Origin: Clostridia bacterium
GTDB taxonomy: Bacteria; Bacillota; Clostridia; Oscillospirales; Acutalibacteraceae
NCBI GenBank assembly: GCA_017425745.1
Contig: JAFOXT010000124.1
Coordinates: 1 to 8,995 of the forward strand
Direction of reading: 5' to 3'
DNA length: 8,995 bases
Shown here in pieces: positions 1 through 6,133 of the stretch; the first letter of the stretch is position 1; every line of letters begins with the position of its first letter. The notes below the pieces were generated by a model. It worked only from the letters and a program-made list of their open reading frames with translations. It did no database searches and was not told where the DNA came from. A program made the translations under genes and the position numbers.

Positions 1-1248
1 AACGAGGAAAGAGTAATTCCCGCAACAGGTCACGCTTACAAGAAGACAACCTTCCCCGTAAGCTGTGCAGCAGACGGCTACGATCTTTTTGAATGTCAGA
101 ACGAAGGCTGCGGTCACAAATATAAGGACAACTGGGTAAAAGACCGTCAGCACAACTATACAGAAACCAAGAAAGAAGCAACTTGCTCAACAGCAGGTCT
201 TATTACATATGTGTGTGCAACCTGCGGTAACAGAAAAGATGACGTTGTAATTCCTGCTCTCGGTCACGATATGGAAGGTGCAGTTGTCTCAAAAGAGCCC
301 ACTTGCTCAGATGAAGGTCTTATGACCGACAAGAGTAAGAGATGCTCAAGAACTGTTACAGAAACAATTCCTGCACTCGGTCACGACCTTGACATTGCAG
401 TAATTCCTGCAACCTGTACAGAAGGTGGCTTTACAAAAAGCACATGTAAGAGATGTAACTATGTTGAAGAGTATAACAACATCCCTGCATTAGGTCACGA
501 CAAGAAAATCACAAACGCAATTGCTCCCACATGTGTATACGAGGGTTACCATCTTTATACCTGTGCAAGGTGCGGAATTGAAGATAGAGAAACTCTTCCC
601 GCACTGGGTCACGAATATGAATATACACCCGACGGCAACGCAACCTGCACTCAGGACGGCACAAGAACAGGTAAGTGCATCCGTTGTCCCAAGACAATAT
701 CCGATTATGAACCCGGTTCAGCTCTCGGTCACTCCTTCACACTTTATATTTCAAACAGCAATGCAACCTGCACAGATAACGCAACCGAATGGGCTGCTTG
801 CGACAGAGGCTGCGGTACAAAGGATGTCAGAGAAATCCCAAATTCAGCACTCGGTCACAACTATGTGGGCAACCTTTGTACAAGATGCCATGCCGTTAAA
901 GACGAAGATTCTTCAGTTTGCAAGCACATCTACCCCGACAACTGGACTGTAATCATTACTCCTGACTGTCAGAACAAGGGTGCTCAGGTTAAGGTCTGCA
1001 CCTTGTGTAAGAATATTATCTCTGAAAGTCTTCCCAAGACCGGTCATATTGACCACAATGGTGACAGCAAATGCGACTCCTGCGACAAAAAAATCGTCAT
1101 CGTTGAACCCCAAAAGCCCGAAGAAAAGCCCTGCAGCTGCGATTGTCACGCAGGCGGTATAAAAGCATTCTTCTTCAAGCTCATTAACTTCTTTGCAAAA
1201 ATTTTCGATAAAAACGCAAGAGTTTGCGATTGCGGTAAAGCTCACTGA
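1..1248 (+). CDS. Cys-rich ALGH-repeat protein, probably cell-surface (5' truncated)
   Basis: The frame is open from base 1 to the TGA at 1246-1248, giving 415 residues of a longer protein. The GTG at 211 is an internal Val codon inside a repeat, not a start. The visible part is a chain of units of about 38-42 residues, each with a (I/L)P-A-L-G-H motif, an ATC-T/S segment, a Gly and a C-x-R-C or C-x-x-C pair, as in short zinc-ribbon-like repeats. A GH-I-D-x-N-G-D-x-x-C-D-x-C segment follows at residues 348-361, then a Pro/Glu/Lys linker, then a terminal block (378-415) with CxCxCH, an aromatic/basic helix and CxCGxxH. Such repeats are, from memory, common in secreted clostridial proteins; surface location is inferred because the signal peptide is out of view. 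No catalytic domain is visible, so the function is unknown. Confidence 0.8.
   Translation, partial: NEERVIPATGHAYKKTTFPVSCAADGYDLFECQNEGCGHKYKDNWVKDRQHNYTETKKEATCSTAGLITYVCATCGNRKDDVVIPALGHDMEGAVVSKEPTCSDEGLMTDKSKRCSRTVTETIPALGHDLDIAVIPATCTEGGFTKSTCKRCNYVEEYNNIPALGHDKKITNAIAPTCVYEGYHLYTCARCGIEDRETLPALGHEYEYTPDGNATCTQDGTRTGKCIRCPKTISDYEPGSALGHSFTLYISNSNATCTDNATEWAACDRGCGTKDVREIPNSALGHNYVGNLCTRCHAVKDEDSSVCKHIYPDNWTVIITPDCQNKGAQVKVCTLCKNIISESLPKTGHIDHNGDSKCDSCDKKIVIVEPQKPEEKPCSCDCHAGGIKAFFFKLINFFAKIFDKNARVCDCGKAH
22..1047 (+). repeat. Protein-level tandem ALGH/CxxC repeats within the surface protein
   Basis: ALGH-type codon groups lie at 22-33 (ATGH), 256-267, 373-384, 487-498, 601-612, 721-732, 847-858 and 1036-1047 (KTGH). 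Full units from 256 to 858 have periods of 117, 114, 114, 120 and 126 bp. The first interval is 234 bp, two units, and its middle boundary has degenerated to a QHNY sequence. The last interval is stretched to 189 bp. A GGTCAC hexamer recurs at each full motif, but the rest of the DNA has diverged, so this is an old array held by protein selection. Confidence 0.8.
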
Positions 1249-1257
1249 TAAAAAATC

Positions 1258-1291
1258 ATCTCCGAAGCCCATAACAAGCTTCGGAGATTTT
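1258..1291. terminator. Probably bidirectional Rho-independent terminator between the surface gene and the dCMP deaminase
   Basis: A perfect 11-bp stem (ATCTCCGAAGC at 1258-1268, GCTTCGGAGAT at 1278-1288) encloses a 9-nt loop. On the plus strand TTT-C-TT follows, with a second T run at 1299-1305. On the minus strand the stem is followed by G-A-TTTTTT. It therefore can stop the plus-strand surface gene (stop at 1248) and the convergent minus-strand operon (stop at 1304). Confidence 0.85.
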
Positions 1292-1303
1292 CTTATGCTT
1301 TTT

Positions 1304-1801
1304 TTAAATCTTATCCTCAGAAAAATCAATCAGCACCTGAGTGCGTTTCGGTGTAAGCTTTGTAAGCTTAACCCCTGCAGCCTCAAACATTCTCTTTGAA
1401 GCGCGTGTAGATTCGGTTTCAGCATACTTGTCAGAGATGTATACAACCTCGCTGATACCGGACTGAATAATCGCCTTTGCACATTCGTTGCAAGGGAAAA
1501 GCGCAACGTAAATTCTGCAGCCCTCAAGGTTTGAATCTCGGCTGTTGAGAATTGCGTTCAGCTCTGCGTGGCACACATAAAAATACTTTGTATCGTATGC
1601 ACTGCCTTGTCTCTCCCAAGGAAATTCGTCATCACTGCAGCCCATAGGGAAACCGTTGTAGCCAACTGACATAATTCTGTTTTTTGAGTTCACAATGCAG
1701 GCGCCCACCTGAGTGTTAGGGTCCTTACTTCTGTATGAAGCCAGCATTGCAACACCCATAAAATATTCGTCCCATGATAAAAAGTCTTCTCTTTTTGCCA
1801 T
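1304..1801 (-). CDS. Deoxycytidylate (dCMP) deaminase, ComEB type
   Basis: The 165-residue product is a zinc-dependent cytosolic deaminase of the CDA superfamily. The family converts dCMP to dUMP and so feeds thymidylate synthesis. The zinc and catalytic motifs are intact: C-H-A-E at 77-80 (H78 zinc ligand, E80 proton shuttle) and P-C-N-E-C at 103-107 (C104 and C107 zinc ligands). The N-terminal WDEYFMGVA and DPNTQVGA segments and the GYNGFP motif are typical of dCMP deaminases. Length fits the family. I chose the ATG at 1799-1801 because AAGGAGAG lies just upstream; an in-frame ATG at 1828 has no such site and overlaps the upstream gene. It is the last gene of the zapA-U32 operon, 19 nt after the U32 stop. 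A related nucleotide deaminase specificity is possible but less likely. Confidence 0.92.
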   Translation of the reverse strand: MAKREDFLSWDEYFMGVAMLASYRSKDPNTQVGACIVNSKNRIMSVGYNGFPMGCSDDEFPWERQGSAYDTKYFYVCHAELNAILNSRDSNLEGCRIYVALFPCNECAKAIIQSGISEVVYISDKYAETESTRASKRMFEAAGVKLTKLTPKRTQVLIDFSEDKI

Positions 1802-1809
1802 AACTTTTC

Positions 1810-1817
1810 TCTCCTTA
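1810..1817 (-). promoter_or_regulatory. Ribosome binding site fixing the dCMP deaminase start
   Basis: AAGGAGAG on the minus strand, about 8 nt before the ATG at 1799-1801. It lies inside the longer alternative reading, so it argues against the upstream ATG at 1828. Confidence 0.8.
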
Positions 1818-1820
1818 ATT

Positions 1821-3881
1821 TTATTCAACTTCTCTATAGTAAAGACCTCTTGTAAAGTTGCCCTTTACACCCTTACCTTTTCGGTAAGCGTCAATAACAG
1901 CCTCACACATTTCACGCTTTTCTTTTGTAAAATAGAAAGTGATAAAATCCACATTTCTGATTTCATCAAGTCTGTCACCCATATAAATCGGCTGAGAATT
2001 GAGAATTTCGCTTGCTCCCATTTTACACATAACGGGAAACTTCATTCCCATTCTGTCAGTGAGGTAACTGTCACCCTTGCAGTCCGCACAGGTCTTGCCG
2101 TTTTTTATAGGGCAGTTTCTTGTGAGCATAAGAGGCAGTCTTCCGTAGCCGATTATACCTCTTTTTGCCTTACCGCCTATTTTTGAAATACGGTTAACTG
2201 TAAGCTCAGGTGACAAGGTCATTTCCTTTACACCAAGCGACTCTAAAACGCCTACCGAAAGGCTGTTAAACACATTCATTGAAAAGCCTGTGTGAATTTC
2301 AAAGCCAAGCTCTCTTGCAATGGCAAGCGCATCAAGTGTACTGCAATAAGCAATGTTTATTCCACACTTTTTGAATACTGTCAAAAGCTCTTTCACCTTA
2401 TTTTCTCTGCCGAAAATACCTCTCGGCACCTCAACACCCACATTTACGGGCAGGTTTTTAACCTTTTCAACAAGGTTTTCATCACAATCTATAGGAATAT
2501 ACAAGTTTTCCACATTGTTGAGATTATGAGGTATCTGGCCTAAGCTTGCAACCCTTATGTTGAATTTCAAGGGCTTTTCTGACTTATATTCGGGTATTTT
2601 TACCTCTATATCTGTAAAGCTCTTTTCCTTTACATCAGAGAGCTTTTCGTTAAGGCTTTCAAGAGCACTTCTTCTGAGATTATTTATTACACTTGCAGGA
2701 ACAATAAGTCCTTCATCAAGCTCAACCTCTATACTTTCAGCATAAAACTGTGTTCCGCCGCATTTGTTTATTCTTTCGCTGAGCCCCTCTTTTGTAAGAG
2801 GCTTGTTCAGCGCCTTTTCGGGAATGTATTCGTCAGAAACGAAAACAGTTTTTCCATTTGCAGACGCTGAAAGAGAAACGGGTTCATTCTCAAGTACGCT
2901 GAGATAAAAGCTTACAGGAATAAGCGGTGTCTCTTTTTCATAAAGATGGCTGAGCTCATTCAGTACCGAATTGGTGGCTGCGGTAACATCATCCTTACCT
3001 CTTGTACCAAACATATCCTTGCCCAGCTTTCCCTCGTAGTAACCGGTCGTAAAGCCTGAACGTGAGAAAACTGCACGGAGCTTTCGGTTAAGCTCTTCAT
3101 CGTTTTCGTTTTTAAGTGAATTCACTACACTGGTAACAGCAGCGGCAACATATTCGGGCCGCTTCATTCTGCCTTCAATTTTAAGAGAAACCACACCGAT
3201 ATCTGCAAGGTCATTCACACTCTGCACGAGGGATAAATCCTTAAGGCTGAGATCGTATCCGTCAGAGCCGTCTGCTTTGAAAGGAAGTCGGCAGGGCTGA
3301 GCACAAAGACCACGGTTACCGCTTCTTGCCCCGAACATACTGCTCATATAGCACTGACCTGAAACGCACATACAAAGTGCGCCGTGCACAAAGCATTCAA
3401 TTTCCATATCAGTGTTTTCAGCTATGTGCTTTATCTCCTCGCGGCTAAGCTCCCTTGGAAGAACAGCCCTTTTAAATCCCAGCTCTTTTAAAAGCTTTAC
3501 ACCGCTGAGTGTCTGCACCGACATCTGAGTTGAAGCGTGCATATCAATTCCCTTGCACGCCTTTCTTACAAGCTGACCAATGCCCAGGTCCTGCAAAATA
3601 AGCGCATCTGCCCCTGTTTCGCAAATGCGCTCTACTGTGCTTTTTGCGGCAGGAATTTCATCATCTGAAATGAGTGTGTTCATTGTGATATGAACAGCGG
3701 TGTCGTGGCTGTGACAGTAGTCTACAGTATCCTTCAGCTCTTCAAATGAAAAATTGTCCGCCTTTGCCCGTGCATTGAAGCTCTTTGTTCCCATATAAAC
3801 GGCATCTGCACCGCATCTTACCGCAGCTTTTACACTTTCGGCTGAGCCTGCAGGCGCCAGAACTTCAATTTTGTTTTTCAT
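1821..3881 (-). CDS. Peptidase U32 family protein, RlhA/YdcP-like (probable RNA hydroxylation factor)
   Basis: This 686-residue protein carries the U32 signature at about 162-181: E-C-F-V-H-G-A-L-C, then G-Q-C-Y-M-S-S. A G-N-R-G-L-C-A-Q-P-C segment follows (C193, C197). The N-terminal half looks like the U32 barrel, a middle region (about 300-430) is in the place of DUF3656, and the C-terminal half has YGRLPLM (579-585), a C-x7-C-x2-C cluster (C590, C598, C601) and a final FTRGLYYREVE. Family knowledge: long U32 proteins of this layout include E. coli RlhA (23S rRNA C2501 hydroxylation, prephenate-dependent, Fe-S linked), while shorter ones are tRNA hydroxylation factors; a true protease role is doubtful. 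The Cys clusters here are consistent with an Fe-S site. The ATG is 2 nt after the zapA stop and has only a weak GAGA element before it, so translation is probably coupled to zapA. Confidence 0.88.
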   Translation of the reverse strand: MKNKIEVLAPAGSAESVKAAVRCGADAVYMGTKSFNARAKADNFSFEELKDTVDYCHSHDTAVHITMNTLISDDEIPAAKSTVERICETGADALILQDLGIGQLVRKACKGIDMHASTQMSVQTLSGVKLLKELGFKRAVLPRELSREEIKHIAENTDMEIECFVHGALCMCVSGQCYMSSMFGARSGNRGLCAQPCRLPFKADGSDGYDLSLKDLSLVQSVNDLADIGVVSLKIEGRMKRPEYVAAAVTSVVNSLKNENDEELNRKLRAVFSRSGFTTGYYEGKLGKDMFGTRGKDDVTAATNSVLNELSHLYEKETPLIPVSFYLSVLENEPVSLSASANGKTVFVSDEYIPEKALNKPLTKEGLSERINKCGGTQFYAESIEVELDEGLIVPASVINNLRRSALESLNEKLSDVKEKSFTDIEVKIPEYKSEKPLKFNIRVASLGQIPHNLNNVENLYIPIDCDENLVEKVKNLPVNVGVEVPRGIFGRENKVKELLTVFKKCGINIAYCSTLDALAIARELGFEIHTGFSMNVFNSLSVGVLESLGVKEMTLSPELTVNRISKIGGKAKRGIIGYGRLPLMLTRNCPIKNGKTCADCKGDSYLTDRMGMKFPVMCKMGASEILNSQPIYMGDRLDEIRNVDFITFYFTKEKREMCEAVIDAYRKGKGVKGNFTRGLYYREVE

Positions 3882-3883
3882 AA

Positions 3884-4279
3884 TTATTTCTCAAGCTTTC
3901 TGGGCTTTTTGAGAGCGTCAAGCTCTGCTTTCATTTTAACATTCTGAGTTTTAAGGGTTTCAACCTCTTTTCTCAGGTTTTCGCTTTCGTGTCTTGCAAG
4001 GTCGGCCTTACTCTTTGCGTTTGAAGCATCGTCAAGGTAGTCCTTAATCTGCTCACGGAGTCTGTCTGCAGTTTCGGTCGCTTTTTTGCATTCGTCTGCA
4101 TAATCAAGAGCAAGTAAAATTGCTGCCTGAGTTACTGAAAGACGGTCGTTTGCCTTCATAATAGCGGCAAGAGCTCTGTCAAGCTCCTTACCCAGAGACT
4201 GCACATATCTTACATCATCTTCGGCAATTACAGTATACTCTGCGCCTCCGATTGAAAGTCTTACTTTATTTGCTGCCAT
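3884..4279 (-). CDS. zapA: Cell division protein ZapA family, with extended coiled coil
   Basis: The 131-residue product starts with the ZapA fold: KVRLSIGGAEYTV (5-17), a DDVRYVQSLGKELD helix (21-34) and a long helix through LSVTQAAILLALDYADEC (47-64). From about 62 to 125 the sequence is charged and heptad-like, which is a long coiled coil. ZapA bundles FtsZ filaments and helps assemble the Z ring in the cytosol. Known ZapAs run from about 85 to 110 residues, so this tail is on the long side. The start is supported by AAAGGA about 9 nt upstream. It is the first gene of a minus-strand operon with the U32 gene and the dCMP deaminase. ZapA-like proteins of clostridia next to U32 genes have, as far as I know, not been well tested for FtsZ binding, so the family is firm and the role less so. 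Confidence 0.85.
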   Translation of the reverse strand: MAANKVRLSIGGAEYTVIAEDDVRYVQSLGKELDRALAAIMKANDRLSVTQAAILLALDYADECKKATETADRLREQIKDYLDDASNAKSKADLARHESENLRKEVETLKTQNVKMKAELDALKKPRKLEK

Positions 4280-4337
4280 ACTGAATCATCCTTTCTTAAA
4301 ACACTATTCAGCATTATTCATATCATACCTATTCTCA

Positions 4338-4367
4338 ATTATACATCAATTCTGCTCTCTCCGTCAA
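4338..4367 (-). promoter_or_regulatory. Sigma-A-type promoter of the zapA operon
   Basis: On the minus strand TTGACG (4362-4367) and a perfect TATAAT (4338-4343) are separated by 18 nt. The predicted leader to the zapA ATG is about 50 nt. It faces away from the mgtC promoter across an almost pure A/T stretch (about 4371-4404) that could serve as an UP element for both. Confidence 0.7.
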
Positions 4368-4404
4368 GAGTAATAAATATTAAAATAAAAATATAATATA
4401 TTGT

Positions 4405-4432
4405 TTGATTTTTTATGTTTTTGTGCTATAAT
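4405..4432 (+). promoter_or_regulatory. Promoter of the mgtC-like operon (extended -10)
   Basis: TTGATT (4405-4410), 16 nt, TATAAT (4427-4432), with TGTGC directly before the -10 box. The same TTGATTTT and TGTGN-TATWAT pattern occurs in the two peptide-gene promoters downstream. The predicted start is near 4439, leaving a leader of about 80 nt. Confidence 0.72.
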
Positions 4433-4450
4433 ACGGGTAGATAATTTTTC

Positions 4451-4490
4451 ACAGCATCACTGAGCCGTAGCGTTCGGTGAGCTTTGCTGT
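4451..4490 (+). promoter_or_regulatory. Leader-RNA hairpin upstream of the mgtC-like gene
   Basis: ACAGCA + TCACTGA (4451-4463) pairs with TCGGTGA (4474-4480) and TGCTGT (4485-4490), with one T-G wobble, a 10-nt loop and a 4-nt bulge (GCTT) on the 3' side. No T run follows, so it is not an intrinsic terminator. It ends 14 nt before the GGAG of the ribosome binding site. It does not resemble the M-box or yybP-ykoY riboswitches that I can recall; function is unknown. Confidence 0.5.
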
Positions 4491-4498
4491 TGTGTAAC

Positions 4499-4508
4499 CA
4501 AAAAGGAG
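4499..4508 (+). promoter_or_regulatory. Ribosome binding site deciding the mgtC-like start
   Basis: An A-rich run ending in AAAGGAG at 4508. The spacing to the ATG at 4518 is 9 nt, while the ATG at 4509 directly touches the site and cannot be used efficiently. Confidence 0.8.
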
Positions 4509-4517
4509 ATGGTAAAA

Positions 4518-5240
4518 ATGGAGACAATCAGACAGTTTCTGACAAATCTCATTTATCTTCCCGAAGTCAAATATGCCCTGGACGCAGTTTTTAAAATGGC
4601 CCTTGCTGTTTTGTTCAGCGGTGTAATCGGATATGAAAGAGAGCATTCTCACCGTCCCGCAGGCTTCAGAACACACATTCTTGTTGCTGTAGGCTCTGCT
4701 CTTGTAATGATGACTTCAGGCTATGTTTTCAATGAATATGCCGGTCTCGGAACCTTTGACCCCACAAGACTCGGAGCGCAGGTAATCAGCGGTATCGGTT
4801 TCCTTGGTGCAGGTACAATTCTCCGCGAAGGCTTCAGCGTCAAAGGTCTTACAACTGCGGCAAGCTTATGGGCAGTTTCATGTATCGGTCTTGCAGTGGG
4901 TGCAGGCTATTACACCGGTGCTCTTGTTTCAACAATTGTAATTTACCTTACACTTAACACATTCAAGCGCTTTGTTATAAGAGGCAATCCCTCAAAGAAC
5001 ATCTATATTGAAGCTGAAAATATGACAAAGCAGGCTGCTGATGTAGGTGCAATAATCAAGCGTTACGGCGGCAACCTTCACACACTTGAAATTCTTTACG
5101 CAGATTCAAATCAATCCAAAAGAAAAAGCGACTCTGTTGTTATGAAGGCAGTTGTTTTCCCCCGTGACGAAGAAGGTCTTAACCTTACGATTTCAGCTAT
5201 CCGTTCCCTTGAAGGAATCAGAGATTTATATATTGACTGA
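4518..5240 (+). CDS. MgtC/SapB family membrane protein
   Basis: The 240-residue product has the MgtC core: a first membrane helix followed by G-Y-E-R-E (38-42), RPAGFRTH and VAVGSALVM (46-64), then GAQVISGIGFLGAGTI (86-101) and VKGLTTAASLWAV (108-120), with membrane helices to about residue 149. Residues 160-240 form a soluble tail in the position of the ACT-like domain of full-length MgtC. MgtC proteins sit in the cytoplasmic membrane and are linked to growth in low magnesium and, in Salmonella, to restraint of the F-type ATP synthase; the role in clostridia is not established. I chose the ATG at 4518 because GGAG at 4505-4508 is 9 nt upstream; the in-frame ATG at 4509 abuts that site. It is the first gene of a two-gene operon with the hydrolase. 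Confidence 0.9.
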   Translation: METIRQFLTNLIYLPEVKYALDAVFKMALAVLFSGVIGYEREHSHRPAGFRTHILVAVGSALVMMTSGYVFNEYAGLGTFDPTRLGAQVISGIGFLGAGTILREGFSVKGLTTAASLWAVSCIGLAVGAGYYTGALVSTIVIYLTLNTFKRFVIRGNPSKNIYIEAENMTKQAADVGAIIKRYGGNLHTLEILYADSNQSKRKSDSVVMKAVVFPRDEEGLNLTISAIRSLEGIRDLYID

Positions 5241-5250
5241 GGTGATATAA

Positions 5251-5763
5251 ATGAAAGTTCTTTGCGTAATTGATATGCAGAACGATTTTATAGACGGTGC
5301 TCTCGGCACAAAAGAGGCAGAGGCTATTGTTGAAAACGTAAAAGCAAAAATTGAGCTTTACCGTAAAAACGGCGATACAGTTATTTTTACAAGAGATACC
5401 CACAGTGAGGATTATATGAACACTCAGGAGGGCAAAAATCTGCCTGTACCACACTGCATAAAAGGCAGTAAGGGCTGGGAGGTTTCTGAAAAGCTTGACA
5501 CAGCATCATATAAAATTATAGATAAGCCCACCTTCGGCTCATTTGAGCTTGCCGAATATATTTCAACTCTTGCAGATGTTGATGAGATTGAGCTTATAGG
5601 TCTGTGCACAGACATCTGCGTTATTTCAAACGCTATGATTCTCAAGGCAAGGTTCACTGAAACACCCATTAAGGTTGACTCCTCCTGCTGTGCAGGTGTA
5701 ACGCCTGAAAGCCACACCAACGCTCTTGGCGCTATGAAAATGTGTCAGATTAACTGCTTCTGA
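5251..5763 (+). CDS. Isochorismatase/nicotinamidase-family cysteine hydrolase
   Basis: The 170-residue cytosolic protein shows the three catalytic positions of the family: D8 in VIDMQNDF, K92 in DKPTFGSF and C123 in GLCTDICV (116-124). The Asp/His positions used for metal in nicotinamidases also seem present (D49, H51 in FTRDTHSEDY, and H68 in PVPHCIKG). The overall size and the TRDTH...PxHC pattern are closer to nicotinamidase/pyrazinamidase-like members, which turn nicotinamide into nicotinate plus ammonia for NAD salvage, than to true isochorismatases. The exact substrate cannot be read from the sequence. GGTGA lies 5 nt before the ATG and the gene begins 10 nt after the mgtC-like stop, so the two are co-transcribed. 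No terminator is visible after it, so some transcripts may run on into the first peptide gene. Confidence 0.88.
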   Translation: MKVLCVIDMQNDFIDGALGTKEAEAIVENVKAKIELYRKNGDTVIFTRDTHSEDYMNTQEGKNLPVPHCIKGSKGWEVSEKLDTASYKIIDKPTFGSFELAEYISTLADVDEIELIGLCTDICVISNAMILKARFTETPIKVDSSCCAGVTPESHTNALGAMKMCQINCF

Positions 5764-5774
5764 TATATTAGGTA

Positions 5775-5804
5775 TTGATTTTTACTTATTGTTTGTGGTA
5801 TTAT
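5775..5804 (+). promoter_or_regulatory. Promoter of the first 39-aa peptide gene
   Basis: TTGATT (5775-5780), 18 nt, TATTAT (5799-5804), preceded by TGTGG. The match to the mgtC and second-peptide promoters is close. A start near 5811 is predicted. Confidence 0.65.
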
Positions 5805-5811
5805 TTTCTCA

Positions 5812-5825
5812 GAGCTATAAAGCTC
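5812..5825 (+). promoter_or_regulatory. 5' leader hairpin of the first peptide gene
   Basis: GAGCT-ATAA-AGCTC, a 5-bp stem with a tetraloop, placed at the predicted 5' end of the transcript. Such a structure could protect the mRNA. The second peptide gene has a similar one at the same place. Confidence 0.4.
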
Positions 5826-5848
5826 ATAAAACGAAAGGAGAAAACATT

Positions 5849-5968
5849 ATGACAACTATCGGCGATTTCATTAACATTGCAAAGCAGGTTATCGAATACA
5901 TCATTGAATTAATTCAGACATATTTCGTTAAACCTGAAGAAACACCTGAAGAAGCACCCGTAGCATAA
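5849..5968 (+). CDS. 39-aa amphipathic helical peptide with acidic Pro/Glu tail
   Basis: This small ORF has an ideal site (ACGAAAGGAG, 8 nt before the ATG), its own promoter and its own terminator, which together support a real gene. The product begins MTTIGDFINIAKQ. Residues 7-28 look like one amphipathic helix: polar residues recur at 9, 12/13, 16, 20, 23/24 and 28, with Ile, Val, Leu, Phe and Tyr between them. The last 11 residues are a Pro/Glu-rich acidic tail (PEETPEEAPVA). Net charge is about -5. There is no Cys, no signal peptide and no leader-peptide double Gly. Residues 12-28 align without gaps with residues 23-39 of the next small gene. I do not recognise the family. A membrane-surface or self-assembling peptide is possible; the function is unknown. 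Confidence 0.8.
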   Translation: MTTIGDFINIAKQVIEYIIELIQTYFVKPEETPEEAPVA

Positions 5969-5977
5969 AAGCTCTTT

Positions 5978-6011
5978 GCTGCCCCGACTCAGCTCGGAGC
6001 AGCATTTTTTA
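5978..6011 (+). terminator. Terminator of the first peptide gene
   Basis: GCTGC-C-CCGA (5978-5987) pairs with TCGG-A-GCAGC (5994-6003), with one C-A mismatch and a 6-nt loop. A-TTTTTT follows. It lies 9 nt after the peptide stop codon. Confidence 0.8.
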
Positions 6012-6020
6012 TCCTTTCTC

Positions 6021-6047
6021 TTTAATAAATGATAATATTTTATTAAA
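6021..6047. repeat. A/T-only inverted repeat before the second peptide promoter
   Basis: TTTAATAAA (6021-6029) and TTTATTAAA (6039-6047) form a 9-bp inverted repeat with a 9-nt spacer, ending 6 nt before the -35 box. It may act as an UP element or an operator, or it may be chance in A/T-rich DNA. Confidence 0.4.
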
Positions 6048-6053
6048 AAACTA

Positions 6054-6082
6054 TTGATTTTCCGTTCATAATGTGTTATTAT
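6054..6082 (+). promoter_or_regulatory. Promoter of the second 39-aa peptide gene
   Basis: TTGATT (6054-6059), 17 nt, TATTAT (6077-6082), preceded by TGTGT. The leader contains a 5-bp hairpin, GTAAT/ATTAC (6092-6106), near the predicted transcript start. Confidence 0.68.
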
Positions 6083-6133
6083 TCAAACAGAGTAATAAAT
6101 GATTACCCTAATCTACGAAAGGAGTTATGAATA

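Noticed and set aside
1..860. CRISPR-like regular repeat (GGTCAC every about 115-120 bp)
   Set aside because: The repeated bases are ALGH codons in a coding frame, spacing varies by codons, and there are no long identical repeats or unique short spacers.
211..1248. Start of the surface gene at the GTG at 211
   Set aside because: The same frame is open and in-register with repeats back to base 1, and no ribosome binding site precedes 211.
913..1329. Minus-strand reading frame opposite the surface gene
   Set aside because: It is antisense to a clear repeat protein, crosses the terminator hairpin and shows no family motif.
1802..1828. Longer N-terminus of the dCMP deaminase from ATG 1828
   Set aside because: The ribosome binding site lies inside this extension and the added residues are not family-like.
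4477..4497. Leader micro-ORF in front of mgtC (GTG AGC ... TAA)
   Set aside because: It has no ribosome binding site, lies in the 3' part of the hairpin and is only six codons long.
6023..6103. Direct repeat TAATAAATGAT at 6023-6033 and 6093-6103
   Set aside because: It is short and A/T-rich, and one copy is part of the leader hairpin, so chance is likely.
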